54,164 nucleotides of DNA, from assembly GCA_001896545.1 (NCBI GenBank), contig MPOT01000049.1, positions 1 to 54,164 on the forward strand, written 5' to 3'. Origin of the DNA: Tepidanaerobacter sp. EBM-38. Its GTDB lineage: Bacteria > Bacillota > Thermosediminibacteria > Thermosediminibacterales > Tepidanaerobacteraceae. The notes beneath the pieces are model-generated. The model had not been told where the DNA came from and made no database searches. It worked only from the letters and a program-made list of their open reading frames with translations. Position 1 is the first letter of the stretch. Each line of letters opens with the position of its first letter. The position numbers were made by a program, and so were the translations under genes. Shown here piece after piece: positions 41,313 through 50,612 of this stretch.

Positions 41313-41918
41313 TTATACTTGAACAGATGAATTGTGTATTCCATGAAAAAATATATCAAGCATTTTATCTGTTAGTTTTGCCGAATCGATTTTATTATAT
41401 CCAAACAGCCTCTCTGCCATAAGTGCTGCAAGTGCTCCTAAAAAGCAATGAGCGACAAGAGTCGAATCGAAATCCCTATCACAGTTGTTACTATCAGCAT
41501 ATTTTTTGATTATCTGTGCTAAAAAATCAACTATTTTTTGTTTCTGAGCAAATAGCCATGCTTGTATATCCTCATCTACCGTGCCTGGCCGATTGATTAG
41601 TAAGTTAGCCATCTCCTTGTGACTGTCTAAAAAATCAAAGGTATATTCTGTTATGGTTTTTAGTGCCTTTTTTAAATCATTTTCGCATTCGATTTGTGTA
41701 TATATTGATTCGAGAAAAATATCATATATTTCTTTTATCATACAGTAATATAGATGCCTTTTATTTTTAAAATACAGATATATTGTGCCTTTGCCTATTC
41801 CGGCTATACGGGCTATATCTTCAACCTTCGCCTGATGGTAACCTTCTTTTGAAAAAACAGCAGCCGCAGCATCTAATATTCTTGAACGCTTTTCTTCCTT
41901 TTTCTCACTTATTTTCAC
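41313..41918 (-). CDS. TetR-family regulator of the RND efflux operon
   Basis: 201 residues. The TetR HTH covers about 10-56 (RSRILDAAAAVFSKEGYHQAKVEDIARIAGIGKGTIYLYFKNK), followed by a helical ligand domain. The GTG start has GGAGGTGA upstream. It is the fourth gene of the efflux operon, following the TolC-like gene by 21 bases, so it likely represses its own operon and is induced by pump substrates. A TGAGTGGTCA palindrome lies in the operon promoter. Confidence 0.9.
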   Translation of the reverse strand: MKISEKKEEKRSRILDAAAAVFSKEGYHQAKVEDIARIAGIGKGTIYLYFKNKRHLYYCMIKEIYDIFLESIYTQIECENDLKKALKTITEYTFDFLDSHKEMANLLINRPGTVDEDIQAWLFAQKQKIVDFLAQIIKKYADSNNCDRDFDSTLVAHCFLGALAALMAERLFGYNKIDSAKLTDKMLDIFFHGIHNSSVQV

Positions 41919-41939
41919 AACGTCACCTCCACATAGAAG

Positions 41940-43127
41940 CTACCTTTCTTCCAAACCCTTACCAGCCCAGCACTCAAGCTCTGCCACTGCGACGTTATAG
42001 TCAAATACACTGGATGTATATAAAAGCTGTGCTCCATAAAGTTTTTCATTAGCCTCTAAGAGTTCTGCAGTGGTAGCCATCTGTGACTTATACTTCAAGT
42101 CTACTATTCTATAGGTTTCTTCAGCCGCTGCTTTTATCTTTTCTGCAGATGCTAGTTTTTGGGAGGCTTCTTGCACATTTAGATAAGCAGCATTGACCGC
42201 AAGCTTTATTGATTCCTCAGCTTCTTTTAAACCTAACTCTGCCTTCTTTGCATCAGTTTCAGCCTTTCGATAAATATAAGTATTTTTCGCATAATATCTT
42301 AAAGCAGTAACTGCATTTAGCTTGGTCACTTCTGCCATTTCCCGCGCCTGAACTACTTCAGGGCGAAGTTTTAAGGCATCTTGTATCATATCGTTTAAAG
42401 GTGTAGGAGTTTCCGGTTTATACTTAAAACGCGTTGTCAATACCAGCGGGGCGGAAAGCTCACGCCCCATCAATTTGTTTAAACTCATGCGAGCAAGTTC
42501 TAAGTTCTTCTCTGCCGTATAAAGATTTTGCATAGATTGAGACAGCCCCGCTTCCGCCATCAACAGAGAGTCCCTAGCCACAACACCATTTTCAAAACTT
42601 ACCTGAGCATTTTTCAATTGCTCTTTAGATCTTTCGACTTGGAGGTTTGCATTTTTTAGGTTATCTTCAGCCATAAGCACATTGTAATATGTCCGCTCCA
42701 CATTAATTCTGAGGTTTTGCTCTTCTAAGTTTAAAGTTTTCTTGGCGATAAGCTCTTCGGCCTCTTTAAGCCTTGGAGCTACATCTTTGCCTTGAGCGCC
42801 CTCAAAGCTATATACCACACTTTCGGCTTCCGCAATTCTCATTCCAGCAATTATTTGTTTAATGGGGTCCTGGATAGCAGGAAGTGAAATTTCTTTTAAT
42901 TCGTCCTTTGCTCGGTCGATTTTTTTTGATGTCTGTACCGCCTCTTCTCTTTCCACCTTTGATTTTTCTAAATCCCAAGCCTTTATTTTGAGCATTGTAT
43001 TATTTTCCAATGCCATCTCTACACATTCATCAATGCTAAATGAGGTTTTTTCCTGGCCATTGACCATCAGCGGTGTGCAAAAAACTATTGCCAGTGTTAA
43101 TACTAGGGAAATTACTTTTTTAGGCAA
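41940..43127 (-). CDS. TolC-family protein, apparently lacking beta-barrel strands
   Basis: 395 residues against about 420-490 for typical TolC-like proteins. A signal peptide (MPKKVISLVLTLAIVFCTPLMVNG) is followed by two long alpha-helical repeats (AQVSFENGVVARDSLLMAEAG; DLKYKSQMATTAELLEANE are the conserved helix-turn positions). The strand segments that normally sit between helices in each repeat (LPxLSLSxxY ... LSLSxPLF-type) are missing: helices run almost directly on (SKKIDRAKDELKEIS; YYAKNTYIYRKAETDAKKAE). The TTG start is 1 base after the RND stop. It probably forms a helical tube with the pump in a cell that lacks an outer membrane. Confidence 0.75.
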   Translation of the reverse strand: MPKKVISLVLTLAIVFCTPLMVNGQEKTSFSIDECVEMALENNTMLKIKAWDLEKSKVEREEAVQTSKKIDRAKDELKEISLPAIQDPIKQIIAGMRIAEAESVVYSFEGAQGKDVAPRLKEAEELIAKKTLNLEEQNLRINVERTYYNVLMAEDNLKNANLQVERSKEQLKNAQVSFENGVVARDSLLMAEAGLSQSMQNLYTAEKNLELARMSLNKLMGRELSAPLVLTTRFKYKPETPTPLNDMIQDALKLRPEVVQAREMAEVTKLNAVTALRYYAKNTYIYRKAETDAKKAELGLKEAEESIKLAVNAAYLNVQEASQKLASAEKIKAAAEETYRIVDLKYKSQMATTAELLEANEKLYGAQLLYTSSVFDYNVAVAELECWAGKGLEER

Positions 43128-43128
43128 T

Positions 43129-46100
43129 TTACATCATCTCCTTGTTTAAGTCTTGTTTCGAACTGGTTTTACGTCCTAACCAACCATGCACATCATCGAA
43201 AATTGAATACATAACCGGTACCACAATCAAAGTCAGCAATGTAGATACCAAAAGCCCATACATAACGACTACTGCTAGTGGTGCTTGGATTTCACCAGCC
43301 TCGCCTAATCCTAAAGACAGCGGTAAAAGACCCAAAACTGTAGTAAGTGTCGTCATACTTATAGCCCTAAGCCTTGTGGGACCAGCTTCTATAATAGCCT
43401 CTCTAGTAGATTTGCCTTGTGCCTTTAACTGATTAATATAGTCCACCAAGACTATAGCGTTGTTAACTGCAATGCCAGCCAGCATAATGATTCCCATATA
43501 TGACGGGACATTGAAAGACCTGCGGTTCAAAAGTAAACCGAATACTACACCGAAGGATGCTACCGGCAAAGAAAACATAATAGTAAAAGGATGTAGCAGT
43601 GACTCAAACTGTGATGCCATAACTGCATAAACCAGAATTACTGCTAAAATCATGGCCAGCTTAAGTTCTGCAAAAGCCTCAACCATTTCCTTGTTCTGAC
43701 CTTCAAAATTGATTGAATAACCTTCAGGCATTTGTAAGTTCTCAACCTGAGATTCAATATCATGAATTACTTCACTCAAATTGCGCCCATAAATATCTGC
43801 TGACACATAAACCAAACGTTCTTGGTCTTCTCTTTTGATAACATTAGGACCCTCAGTTATATTAAAATCAGCAATGAAGTTTAGTGGAACATTTACGCCT
43901 TGAGGTGACATTATAGTCATAGCTTTTAAATCTTCCAAAGTTTTACGAGCCATATCTACCAGCTGAACATTTATATCTACTTCAGAGCCTGCTACCTTAT
44001 ACTGGGTGGCTACAGCACCGTTTATTGAAGCTCTTACGGTTGCAGCTACACTGTAAGTATCCAATCCGTAATAAGATGCTTTGTTTTTATCTACTCGAAC
44101 CTGAACTTCAGGCCGACCTTCTTCCATAGTTGTCTCTATATCCCTTGTTCCTGGTACCTTTCGAACGATTTTTTCAACCTTGTTTGAAAGCTCTTCTAAA
44201 ACATCAAAATCCTCACCTTTTATAGCCACTTGTATCGGCTTATCAGAACCAGTTACAGAACCAATTCTGCTTATACTAGTAGCACTCTTTATATCTATTT
44301 CAGCACCCGGAACTTCCCCTATTTTTTGCCGGAGTTCTTCAGCTATATCCTTAGTGCTGCGCTTCCTCTCGCCCTGAGATACAAGCTTGATATCCATACT
44401 ACCTATTTCTGTAGTACCGGTGCCAAGAAAGGTCTTTAAGGTGGTAGTACCTACCTGAGATGAAAACCGCTCCACTTCAGGAATTTCCATGACCTTTTTT
44501 TCAATATACCTCATGACTTCATCAGTTGCATCCACCTTAGAACCCAACGGCAGAGATACCTCAACGGTTATCTTGCCTTCATCGGTTTCCGGGAAAAACT
44601 CCGATCCTACCAGAGGTGCTGCTAAAGCACTGATTGCTATCAAACCTACCATGGCAAGGACGATGATTTTTCGATGTCCCAATGACCAAGCAAGCAATTG
44701 ACCATATTTAGCATCTACCTTGGCATATATTTCATCACTCTTTTGGAAAACTTTATTTAAAAATCCCATTTTCTTAGTAGCTGTTTCTCTAACGTCTACA
44801 AGCCTTGAGCTTAGCAGCGGCACAATTGTTATTGCCACAAAGATTGAAGATAAAAGCGCAAATGTTATAGTTAGACTGAGTTCTTTAAAAATAGTAGATG
44901 TAATACCCTCAATAAATACTATGGGCACAAACACAGCAATAGTAGTAAGGGTAGAAGCCATTATCGCTAGAGTCATTTCCGATGCACCTATCGAAGCAGC
45001 TTCGATTTTATCTTTACCCAAGCTTTGATGACGATATATGTTTTCCAAAACCACTATGGAGTTATCCACTAGCATACCTACGCCAATAGCTAAACCGCCC
45101 AAGGACATAACATTAAGCGTAATTCCAAAAAAATACATGATAACAATAGTGGTTACTATAGAAAAAGGTATTGAAACTGCTATAACAAGCGTCGATTTAT
45201 AATTGTGGAGAAAAATAAATATTACTAAAATCGCTAAAATCGCACCCTGTATAGCATTTGAAGCCACATTATCGATAGCTTTCTGTATATAGTTGGATTG
45301 GTCCAAAATCTCAGTTATTTTAATGTCAGATGGTAAGGTTTTTTCTATTTCAGCAATTTGCTTTTTTACATTTTCTGCTACTCGAACGCTATTAGCATCA
45401 CTTTGCTTTTGCACTAAAATTCTAAGACCTTCATTTTCATTTATCCTAGAATATATCTTGACGTCTTCCTGAGCATCTTGGACATCTGCTATATCCCTTA
45501 AGCGCACAATCGCTCCCTGCCGATTTACTACCACCAGATTTCTAATTTCTTCTACATCGTTAAATTCTCCGGTGGTTTTAACCAAAAGCTCACGATTGCC
45601 GTAATCCACTTCGCCTGCAGGTAAGTTTATATTTCCGGCCTTTAAAGCTGAAATAACCTGCGAAAAAGCTACCTTGTATCCTGAAAGCTTATCTGGATAC
45701 ACCTTTATCCTAATTTGCCGCTCAGCACCACCGACAATCATTACACTTGAAACGCCTTCAACTCTTTCAAGCCTTTTTACAATCATATCATCGGCCAATT
45801 GCTTCAGATACATTGTATCTCTTTGTCCTTCCATACCCAGAATCAATACCGGCATCATGGAAGGGTCAAGCTTTATTACTATAGGCTCTTCAGCATTTTC
45901 CGGCAGACTTCCCTTAATAAGGTCAAGCTTTTCCCTTACATTCATCGCAGCAATGTCAAGATCGACTCCCCACTTGAACCGGACCTGCACCGCTGACACA
46001 TTGGGCTGACTATCGGAAAGGATAGTCTTTACATTTTCAACACCAGATACAGACTTTTCAATGGGTTTAGTAACTGTATCCTCTATTTCTTCTGATGCCG

Positions 46101-46260
46101 CACCGGGATATGCCGTTATAACAACTATAACCGGTACATCCACATTAGGTAAAAGGTCAATAGACATCTTCGATAAAGATACCACACCCAAAATCATAAT
46201 TACTACTACAACCATTAGCATAGTAACAGGACGTTTTATAGCAAAATCAGAAAGTTTCAT
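43129..46260 (-). CDS. RND (AcrB/HAE1-type) efflux transporter
   Basis: 1043 residues, full length for the family: 12 predicted transmembrane segments and two large external loops in tandem halves. Motifs include the N-terminal FAIKRPVTMLMVVVVIMILG, GLAIGVGMLVDNSIVVLENIYR with the proton-relay Asp, and the second-half GIAVNNAIVLVDYINQL. It exports drugs or other amphiphiles using the proton gradient, with the MFP (upstream) and the TolC-like protein (downstream). GAGGTG precedes the ATG. It lies 24 bases after the MFP gene. Confidence 0.95.
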   Translation of the reverse strand: MKLSDFAIKRPVTMLMVVVVIMILGVVSLSKMSIDLLPNVDVPVIVVITAYPGAASEEIEDTVTKPIEKSVSGVENVKTILSDSQPNVSAVQVRFKWGVDLDIAAMNVREKLDLIKGSLPENAEEPIVIKLDPSMMPVLILGMEGQRDTMYLKQLADDMIVKRLERVEGVSSVMIVGGAERQIRIKVYPDKLSGYKVAFSQVISALKAGNINLPAGEVDYGNRELLVKTTGEFNDVEEIRNLVVVNRQGAIVRLRDIADVQDAQEDVKIYSRINENEGLRILVQKQSDANSVRVAENVKKQIAEIEKTLPSDIKITEILDQSNYIQKAIDNVASNAIQGAILAILVIFIFLHNYKSTLVIAVSIPFSIVTTIVIMYFFGITLNVMSLGGLAIGVGMLVDNSIVVLENIYRHQSLGKDKIEAASIGASEMTLAIMASTLTTIAVFVPIVFIEGITSTIFKELSLTITFALLSSIFVAITIVPLLSSRLVDVRETATKKMGFLNKVFQKSDEIYAKVDAKYGQLLAWSLGHRKIIVLAMVGLIAISALAAPLVGSEFFPETDEGKITVEVSLPLGSKVDATDEVMRYIEKKVMEIPEVERFSSQVGTTTLKTFLGTGTTEIGSMDIKLVSQGERKRSTKDIAEELRQKIGEVPGAEIDIKSATSISRIGSVTGSDKPIQVAIKGEDFDVLEELSNKVEKIVRKVPGTRDIETTMEEGRPEVQVRVDKNKASYYGLDTYSVAATVRASINGAVATQYKVAGSEVDINVQLVDMARKTLEDLKAMTIMSPQGVNVPLNFIADFNITEGPNVIKREDQERLVYVSADIYGRNLSEVIHDIESQVENLQMPEGYSINFEGQNKEMVEAFAELKLAMILAVILVYAVMASQFESLLHPFTIMFSLPVASFGVVFGLLLNRRSFNVPSYMGIIMLAGIAVNNAIVLVDYINQLKAQGKSTREAIIEAGPTRLRAISMTTLTTVLGLLPLSLGLGEAGEIQAPLAVVVMYGLLVSTLLTLIVVPVMYSIFDDVHGWLGRKTSSKQDLNKEMM

Positions 46261-46283
46261 TTGTTTTTCACCTCAACCCTAAT

Positions 46284-47522
46284 CTAAAGTTTAACCGAAA
46301 CTCCTTCTTTTAACATGTTCTGACCTTTAACTACGACTTTTTCTCCAGGGTTTACTCCTTCCAGTATTTCAACACTATTGCCGTTGGTTATACCGAGTTT
46401 TACTATTCGTTCTACAGCTTTGCCTTCAGATACCACAAAGACTACATTGCCGTGCTTTTTAAGCAGAATAGCATCTTTGGGCAGCACAACCACGTTTTCT
46501 TTTATGCCTTTTTCTACATCAACCTCAGCAAACATTCCGGGTTTTAGAGTATGGTCTTTATTATCAATACTTATTTTTACCTGAAACAAACGAGTAGCAT
46601 TTGAAGCGGGAGGTACTATAGAAATAATTCCTTTTATTTTTTCGCCGCCAATGGCTCCTATTGTTACATCCACTTCCTGACCATCTTTTATCTTATTTAT
46701 TTCCTCTTCTGCAACGTCTATAACTACTTTGACCGTATCGATATTTACCACGGTTAAGAGTGGATAACCCGCCGATATTACTTCTCCATTATTTATTAGT
46801 TTATTTGAAATAATACCTGTCACAGGTGATGTTATTATAGAATTTTCCAAATTAGTCTTTATTAAGTCCACAGCCGACTGGGCCTGTTTTACCTGAGCCC
46901 TTAATGCTTCTATATTCTTCGGCAGCCGCTCTTTTGTAAGCCTGTATTGCTCTTTTGCCGTTTCATACTGGGTTTTGGCTACCTGATATTTAAGTGTCAT
47001 TCCATCAAATACCTGTTTGGATATGGCCTCTGCCTCATAAAGAGCTTTCATACGCTCGTAATCCGCCTTAGCATTGACATAATTGGCTTCCGCTTGCTCA
47101 AGACTTGCACGCACTTGCTCCAACTGCTGAGGTAGTGCCGCATCTTCATTTGCACTTAAATTTGCCTGAGCCATAGCTAATGCTGCCTCTGCTTGAGCTA
47201 ATTGGTTTTGCAGTTCTTTCGTTTCAAGAATGACTAACGGTTCACCCTTTTCCACAAAATCTCCCACATCCTTTAAAACCTGCTCTACGCGACCGGGTAT
47301 CTTGCTAGTCACCTTAACATCATCTTCAGCTTCAATAGTTCCCGTTAGCTTTGTAATATCCTTTATACTATTGAGCTTTACCTCTTTTACCTCTACCGGT
47401 ACTGCTGCTTCCTCACTAATATCACCATATTTCTTAGTTTTGCATCCAGTGAGTGCAATCGAAGCTACAATAAATGTTAACACAATAATTACAGAAATAA
47501 GCTTTTTTCGTTGTATGTTCAT
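46284..47522 (-). CDS. RND membrane-fusion lipoprotein (MFP)
   Basis: 412 residues from ATG 47522 (GGGAGGAG 8 bases upstream); the frame extends 6 codons further. Signal peptide with lipobox ALTGC. A lipoyl half (VTSKIPGRVEQVLKDVGDFVEKGEPLVIL), a long helical hairpin (about 105-215), the second lipoyl half (SIITSPVTGIISNKLINNGEV) and beta-barrel/membrane-proximal domains are complete. It should bridge the RND pump and the TolC-like helical tube outside the membrane. It is the first gene of the operon, controlled by a promoter with an embedded palindrome. Confidence 0.93.
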   Translation of the reverse strand: MNIQRKKLISVIIVLTFIVASIALTGCKTKKYGDISEEAAVPVEVKEVKLNSIKDITKLTGTIEAEDDVKVTSKIPGRVEQVLKDVGDFVEKGEPLVILETKELQNQLAQAEAALAMAQANLSANEDAALPQQLEQVRASLEQAEANYVNAKADYERMKALYEAEAISKQVFDGMTLKYQVAKTQYETAKEQYRLTKERLPKNIEALRAQVKQAQSAVDLIKTNLENSIITSPVTGIISNKLINNGEVISAGYPLLTVVNIDTVKVVIDVAEEEINKIKDGQEVDVTIGAIGGEKIKGIISIVPPASNATRLFQVKISIDNKDHTLKPGMFAEVDVEKGIKENVVVLPKDAILLKKHGNVVFVVSEGKAVERIVKLGITNGNSVEILEGVNPGEKVVVKGQNMLKEGVSVKL

Positions 47523-47590
47523 ATTTACATCTCCTCCCAACTTGCATTTATTTAGTAAGTATTCTACATTGAAACCTTGTCTTTAAAAAC

Positions 47591-47600
47591 TGACTGCTCG
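47591..47600. promoter_or_regulatory. second TGAnTGnTC half-palindrome in efflux leader
   Basis: TGACTGCTCG resembles the palindrome TGAGTGGTCA in the promoter spacer (TGA-nTGn-TCR pattern). It lies in the leader, about 70 bases before the MFP start. A possible secondary TetR site; the similarity is limited. Confidence 0.3.
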
Positions 47601-47694
47601 GTTTTTATTGAGCCAAAATAAATTACTTATTAATTGCCTTATATATATTCGTAGCGGCCGCAAAATAAAATATATAACAAAACAAAAAATAAGT

Positions 47695-47722
47695 ATTATG
47701 AGTGAGTGGTCACTTTTTTCAA
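47695..47722 (-). promoter_or_regulatory. RND operon promoter with TetR-type operator in spacer
   Basis: Minus-strand -35 TTGAAA (47717-47722) and -10 CATAAT (47695-47700) with a 16-base spacer. TGAGTGGTCA (47703-47712), extended as AGTGA-GTGG-TCACT (47701-47714), fills the spacer, an ideal position for repression. TetR-family proteins often bind TGA(N)TCA-type palindromes of this kind; the operon's own TetR gene is the natural partner. Confidence 0.65.
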
Positions 47723-47754
47723 TCCAATATATAGTATAAATCGGCAACCATGTT

Positions 47755-48027
47755 TTGTCAATAGAGGCTTGGCCTATATCGGGCGGTGCCTTGCGCCTTT
47801 ACGAGGGGGTTCTCCCAGGCGTTGCGATGGTTTGTGCTTTGGGTTTATTGTCTCTTGGCAGAATCCCTTTTCAAGCAGCGGTTATGGGAATAAGATTTGC
47901 TTTAATTAACATAATAAGTAGTATTTTTCTTCCTATTATATAGCTGGCCTTGTCGCTACCTGGCACAGTCGAAGCAATCTATTCCCGGGCATCTCTGCCT
48001 ATCCTTTATACTGCCGACAACACGTGA
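47755..48027 (+). pseudogene. relic of a membrane protein gene (internal stop)
   Basis: An open frame from TTG 47755 encodes a hydrophobic C-terminus-like sequence (SGGALRLYEGVLPGVAMVCA, LGRIPFQAAVMGIRFALINI) up to TAG at 47941. Beyond it the same frame stays open (LALSLPGTVEAIYSRASLPIL) to TGA at 48025, just before a terminator hairpin. Its local G+C is visibly higher than that of its neighbours. I read it as the C-terminal remnant of a transferred membrane protein gene; the family is unrecognised. No ribosome site is seen. Confidence 0.4.
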
Positions 48028-48083
48028 AAAAGCTCCTTTCTGGTTTTAAATCCTATTCTAATGCTTGCCAGAAAAGAGCTTTT
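48028..48083. terminator. bidirectional terminator after the BlaR1 operon
   Basis: AAAAGCTC-C-TTTCTGG (48028-48043) pairs with CCAGAAA-A-GAGCTTTT (48068-48083), with A- and T-runs outside the stem on both sides. On the minus strand it ends the blaI-blaR1 operon; on the plus strand it closes the relic at 47755-48027. Confidence 0.75.
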
Positions 48084-48119
48084 ATTTTCATTTAAGTACA
48101 GATTTATTTACACTAGCCT

Positions 48120-48236
48120 CTAGATAGATTTTTTCAAACCTTCTTCTTTAAGTTTTTCAGCTAATGTCATCACCACTTCAATCCCTTCGGGATAAGTAGT
48201 TTCGATTTTCTTGATTATTTTGTATTCCCATTTCAT
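48120..48236 (-). CDS. 38-residue small protein after BlaR1 gene
   Basis: An open frame of 38 codons from ATG 48236 to TAG 48120. The product begins MKWEYKIIKKIETTYPEGIE and ends in a Lys/Glu-rich helix. It lies 27 bases past the BlaR1 stop and before the operon terminator, so it would be the third gene. MKWEYK resembles the start of DUF4177-like small proteins, but it is too short to be sure. The ribosome site (AGTAGGT) is weak and very close. It may be a real small protein or a trimmed relic. Confidence 0.4.
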   Translation of the reverse strand: MKWEYKIIKKIETTYPEGIEVVMTLAEKLKEEGLKKSI

Positions 48237-48263
48237 TACCTACTTATTATTATACCTTATAAT

Positions 48264-50597
48264 TTAACGGGTTTTTATCAGCGCTCTTACTATCTCTTGC
48301 TGATTGCCCATATCACCGATAAATTGGGTTTCATAGACCACATCGTTTTGTTTCCATATATAATTCTGGGTCTTAGTTATGCCTTTTGATATTATATTGG
48401 GGTTTGTGATATCTAGTTCATATTTTAAGACTTTAATGTCATTAATCATTATAGGGACAATATCTATCTTCTTTTCGGCGACATTAGTTTTTACTTTTGC
48501 ATCTACTGGGTCTTTGTAATATTCCAAGCTTATATAGCCATTTTGAATCATGTCATCATATTTTGAGGGGTCTTTTGTTTGGTTCAAAGATATTTCTTGT
48601 ATGGAATCTTTATCTTTTAATTGAAAAATTGTCTCCATTTTAATCATTTCAACTAGCTTATTATCGTGTAGAGTTTCGCTAAAAGGACGGATGAGCGAAG
48701 AAACTGGAACAAATCCATCGGGCAAGTTTAGTGGGAATTTAGGGGCAAATCCCAGTATTTCTCGGGCCGCTTCTAGGTCTTTATTACTGTAAATTTCCAA
48801 AAACCTATCATAATCCCTTGATTTATATTCAATATTTTGTATGTCTTTAGGGAATTTAAGGGATGAGAGAAGTATCGTTATATCATCTCTTGGAATTTCG
48901 CTAAGGAAAAAACCTTCGAAATCGCCATTTTTATGGTAATATGGTACGCTATACCATATATTTTCATCTTGCCATATAAAGTATTTTTCAACTATTTTAG
49001 TAATAGGTCTAACTTTTATACGTCCTGTATCATGTTTCCTGTAATCTTCTAAGTCTTTTTCCTTTATATCCCAGTCTTTGCTTATTGTTAAACAAGTTCC
49101 CTGTATATTTGAAATGTTCATGGGTTCTTCACTAAACTTTATATCAGGCTTAATAGTCCTTTCATTAATAACTTTTTCATTGGCATCTGAATGTATTTCT
49201 TTTAAATATTTTATCATATCATTGTTAGAAACTAAGATGGATACACCAATTTGCTTATCAACGTCAATTTTAGTAAAATCTACACTGGCTAATCCTTTCT
49301 CCTCATAAAAAAATATTTTGTCAAATTCATAATCTGTAGGCATCTTGTCAGGCACCTTAAAGTCAAAATCAATAAAATCTATGGCTCTATCTAAAGTGGA
49401 AAAAACTTTTTCGGCCTCATCAAAGCTAAATTGCTCTGTTTCCGTATTTTTTTCCGGCTTTAAAGTTGTGTTGGTGCCAGTCTCTGCATTTGTAAGGGTG
49501 CAGCAGCCAAGGGCTATGAAAAATATCAGGGCAATAGCCGATAGTTTGTATGAACCCTTTTTAAACATGTTTATCATGATAATTCTCCTCTCAATTTGCT
49601 CTTTGCCTTCATAAAAATATGCATACAGCATTTTGTTGTGTTGTGAGCTTGATATTAGGCTAGAGAGCTTTATTATTGTCCTGCCGTAATGGGTAAATTC
49701 TTCTTCTTCTAGGTTTTCAAGTACATACATATCGCATGCACATTCTATGTCAGCTCTCATTTTTTTCATGGCAAACCATACAATGGGGTTGAACCAGTGC
49801 AGCATTATGGCTAGTGTTGAAAGTAGATTGCATAATAGGTCCTTTCTTTTGTAATGACTGAGTTCATGTATGAGTATATGTGAAAGTTCTTTGTCGTCAA
49901 TTTTGTTTAAGATATGTTTAGGTAGGTATATTCTTGGTTTTAATATGCCGAATATAAAGGGGCTGCAAAAGCCTTTACCACAGAAAAGCTCAATTTGCGT
50001 GTTTATTGCCAGCCTTTTTTTGCAATTATTTAGTATATCTAAAGTATTTGGATGGGTTATTTTTTCGAAGGTTTTTGTGTCTTTCTTAAATCTTATTGCT
50101 GCAGTTAATAAAAATGCAGCCATTGTTAGAAAACCGATAAGCCATGCACAGCTGATTAAGCTAATGATGTTTTCAAACTTATTTGTTTCATTTTTGTTTA
50201 AAATTGATTTCTTTGGTTTTAGTAGGTCATCTTCTAGGAAATTGTTGTCTTGGTGTCTTTGTTTATTGATATTAGTTAGATCTGGCTTTGCTTTATTTAT
50301 TGCCATGTCTATTTGCCTTTTAGTAAAGGGTTCCGTTTCTTTTGTGCTGGGTATTAGTGTCTTAAGTGATATGCTGTCTTTGCTGCCTGGCAAAAGGTTG
50401 AATATGCTTAGGTTGCTTTCAGGGGTAAAAGGCATCAATAGTCTTATTAATACAAGAAGCCATAAAATGTGATGAAATCTAGGTGTAAGTTTATCTTTAA
50501 ATATTTTCCCGATAAAAAGAATGAGTAAGGCTATTGTTGTTGATGTCAAAGACGCATATAAAACCCTCAAGAATATTTTCTTTAATATAATGATCAT
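48264..50597 (-). CDS. BlaR1/M56-family sensor metallopeptidase
   Basis: 777 residues. The N-terminal membrane segments (about 5-30, 38-58, 145-170) surround an M56 zinc protease domain with HELSH (about 245) in LSHILIHELSHYKRKDLL. A fourth hydrophobic segment (about 352-372) is followed by a large external part of about 400 residues. That external part is not a penicillin-binding domain: no SxxK-type site with family context is evident, and LPDGFVPVSS-like segments recall DUF4367-type sensors. On signal it should cleave the adjacent BlaI repressor. It starts 16 bases after the blaI stop. Confidence 0.8.
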   Translation of the reverse strand: MIIILKKIFLRVLYASLTSTTIALLILFIGKIFKDKLTPRFHHILWLLVLIRLLMPFTPESNLSIFNLLPGSKDSISLKTLIPSTKETEPFTKRQIDMAINKAKPDLTNINKQRHQDNNFLEDDLLKPKKSILNKNETNKFENIISLISCAWLIGFLTMAAFLLTAAIRFKKDTKTFEKITHPNTLDILNNCKKRLAINTQIELFCGKGFCSPFIFGILKPRIYLPKHILNKIDDKELSHILIHELSHYKRKDLLCNLLSTLAIMLHWFNPIVWFAMKKMRADIECACDMYVLENLEEEEFTHYGRTIIKLSSLISSSQHNKMLYAYFYEGKEQIERRIIMINMFKKGSYKLSAIALIFFIALGCCTLTNAETGTNTTLKPEKNTETEQFSFDEAEKVFSTLDRAIDFIDFDFKVPDKMPTDYEFDKIFFYEEKGLASVDFTKIDVDKQIGVSILVSNNDMIKYLKEIHSDANEKVINERTIKPDIKFSEEPMNISNIQGTCLTISKDWDIKEKDLEDYRKHDTGRIKVRPITKIVEKYFIWQDENIWYSVPYYHKNGDFEGFFLSEIPRDDITILLSSLKFPKDIQNIEYKSRDYDRFLEIYSNKDLEAAREILGFAPKFPLNLPDGFVPVSSLIRPFSETLHDNKLVEMIKMETIFQLKDKDSIQEISLNQTKDPSKYDDMIQNGYISLEYYKDPVDAKVKTNVAEKKIDIVPIMINDIKVLKYELDITNPNIISKGITKTQNYIWKQNDVVYETQFIGDMGNQQEIVRALIKTR

Positions 50598-50612
50598 TTT
50601 TAAAAACCCTCA

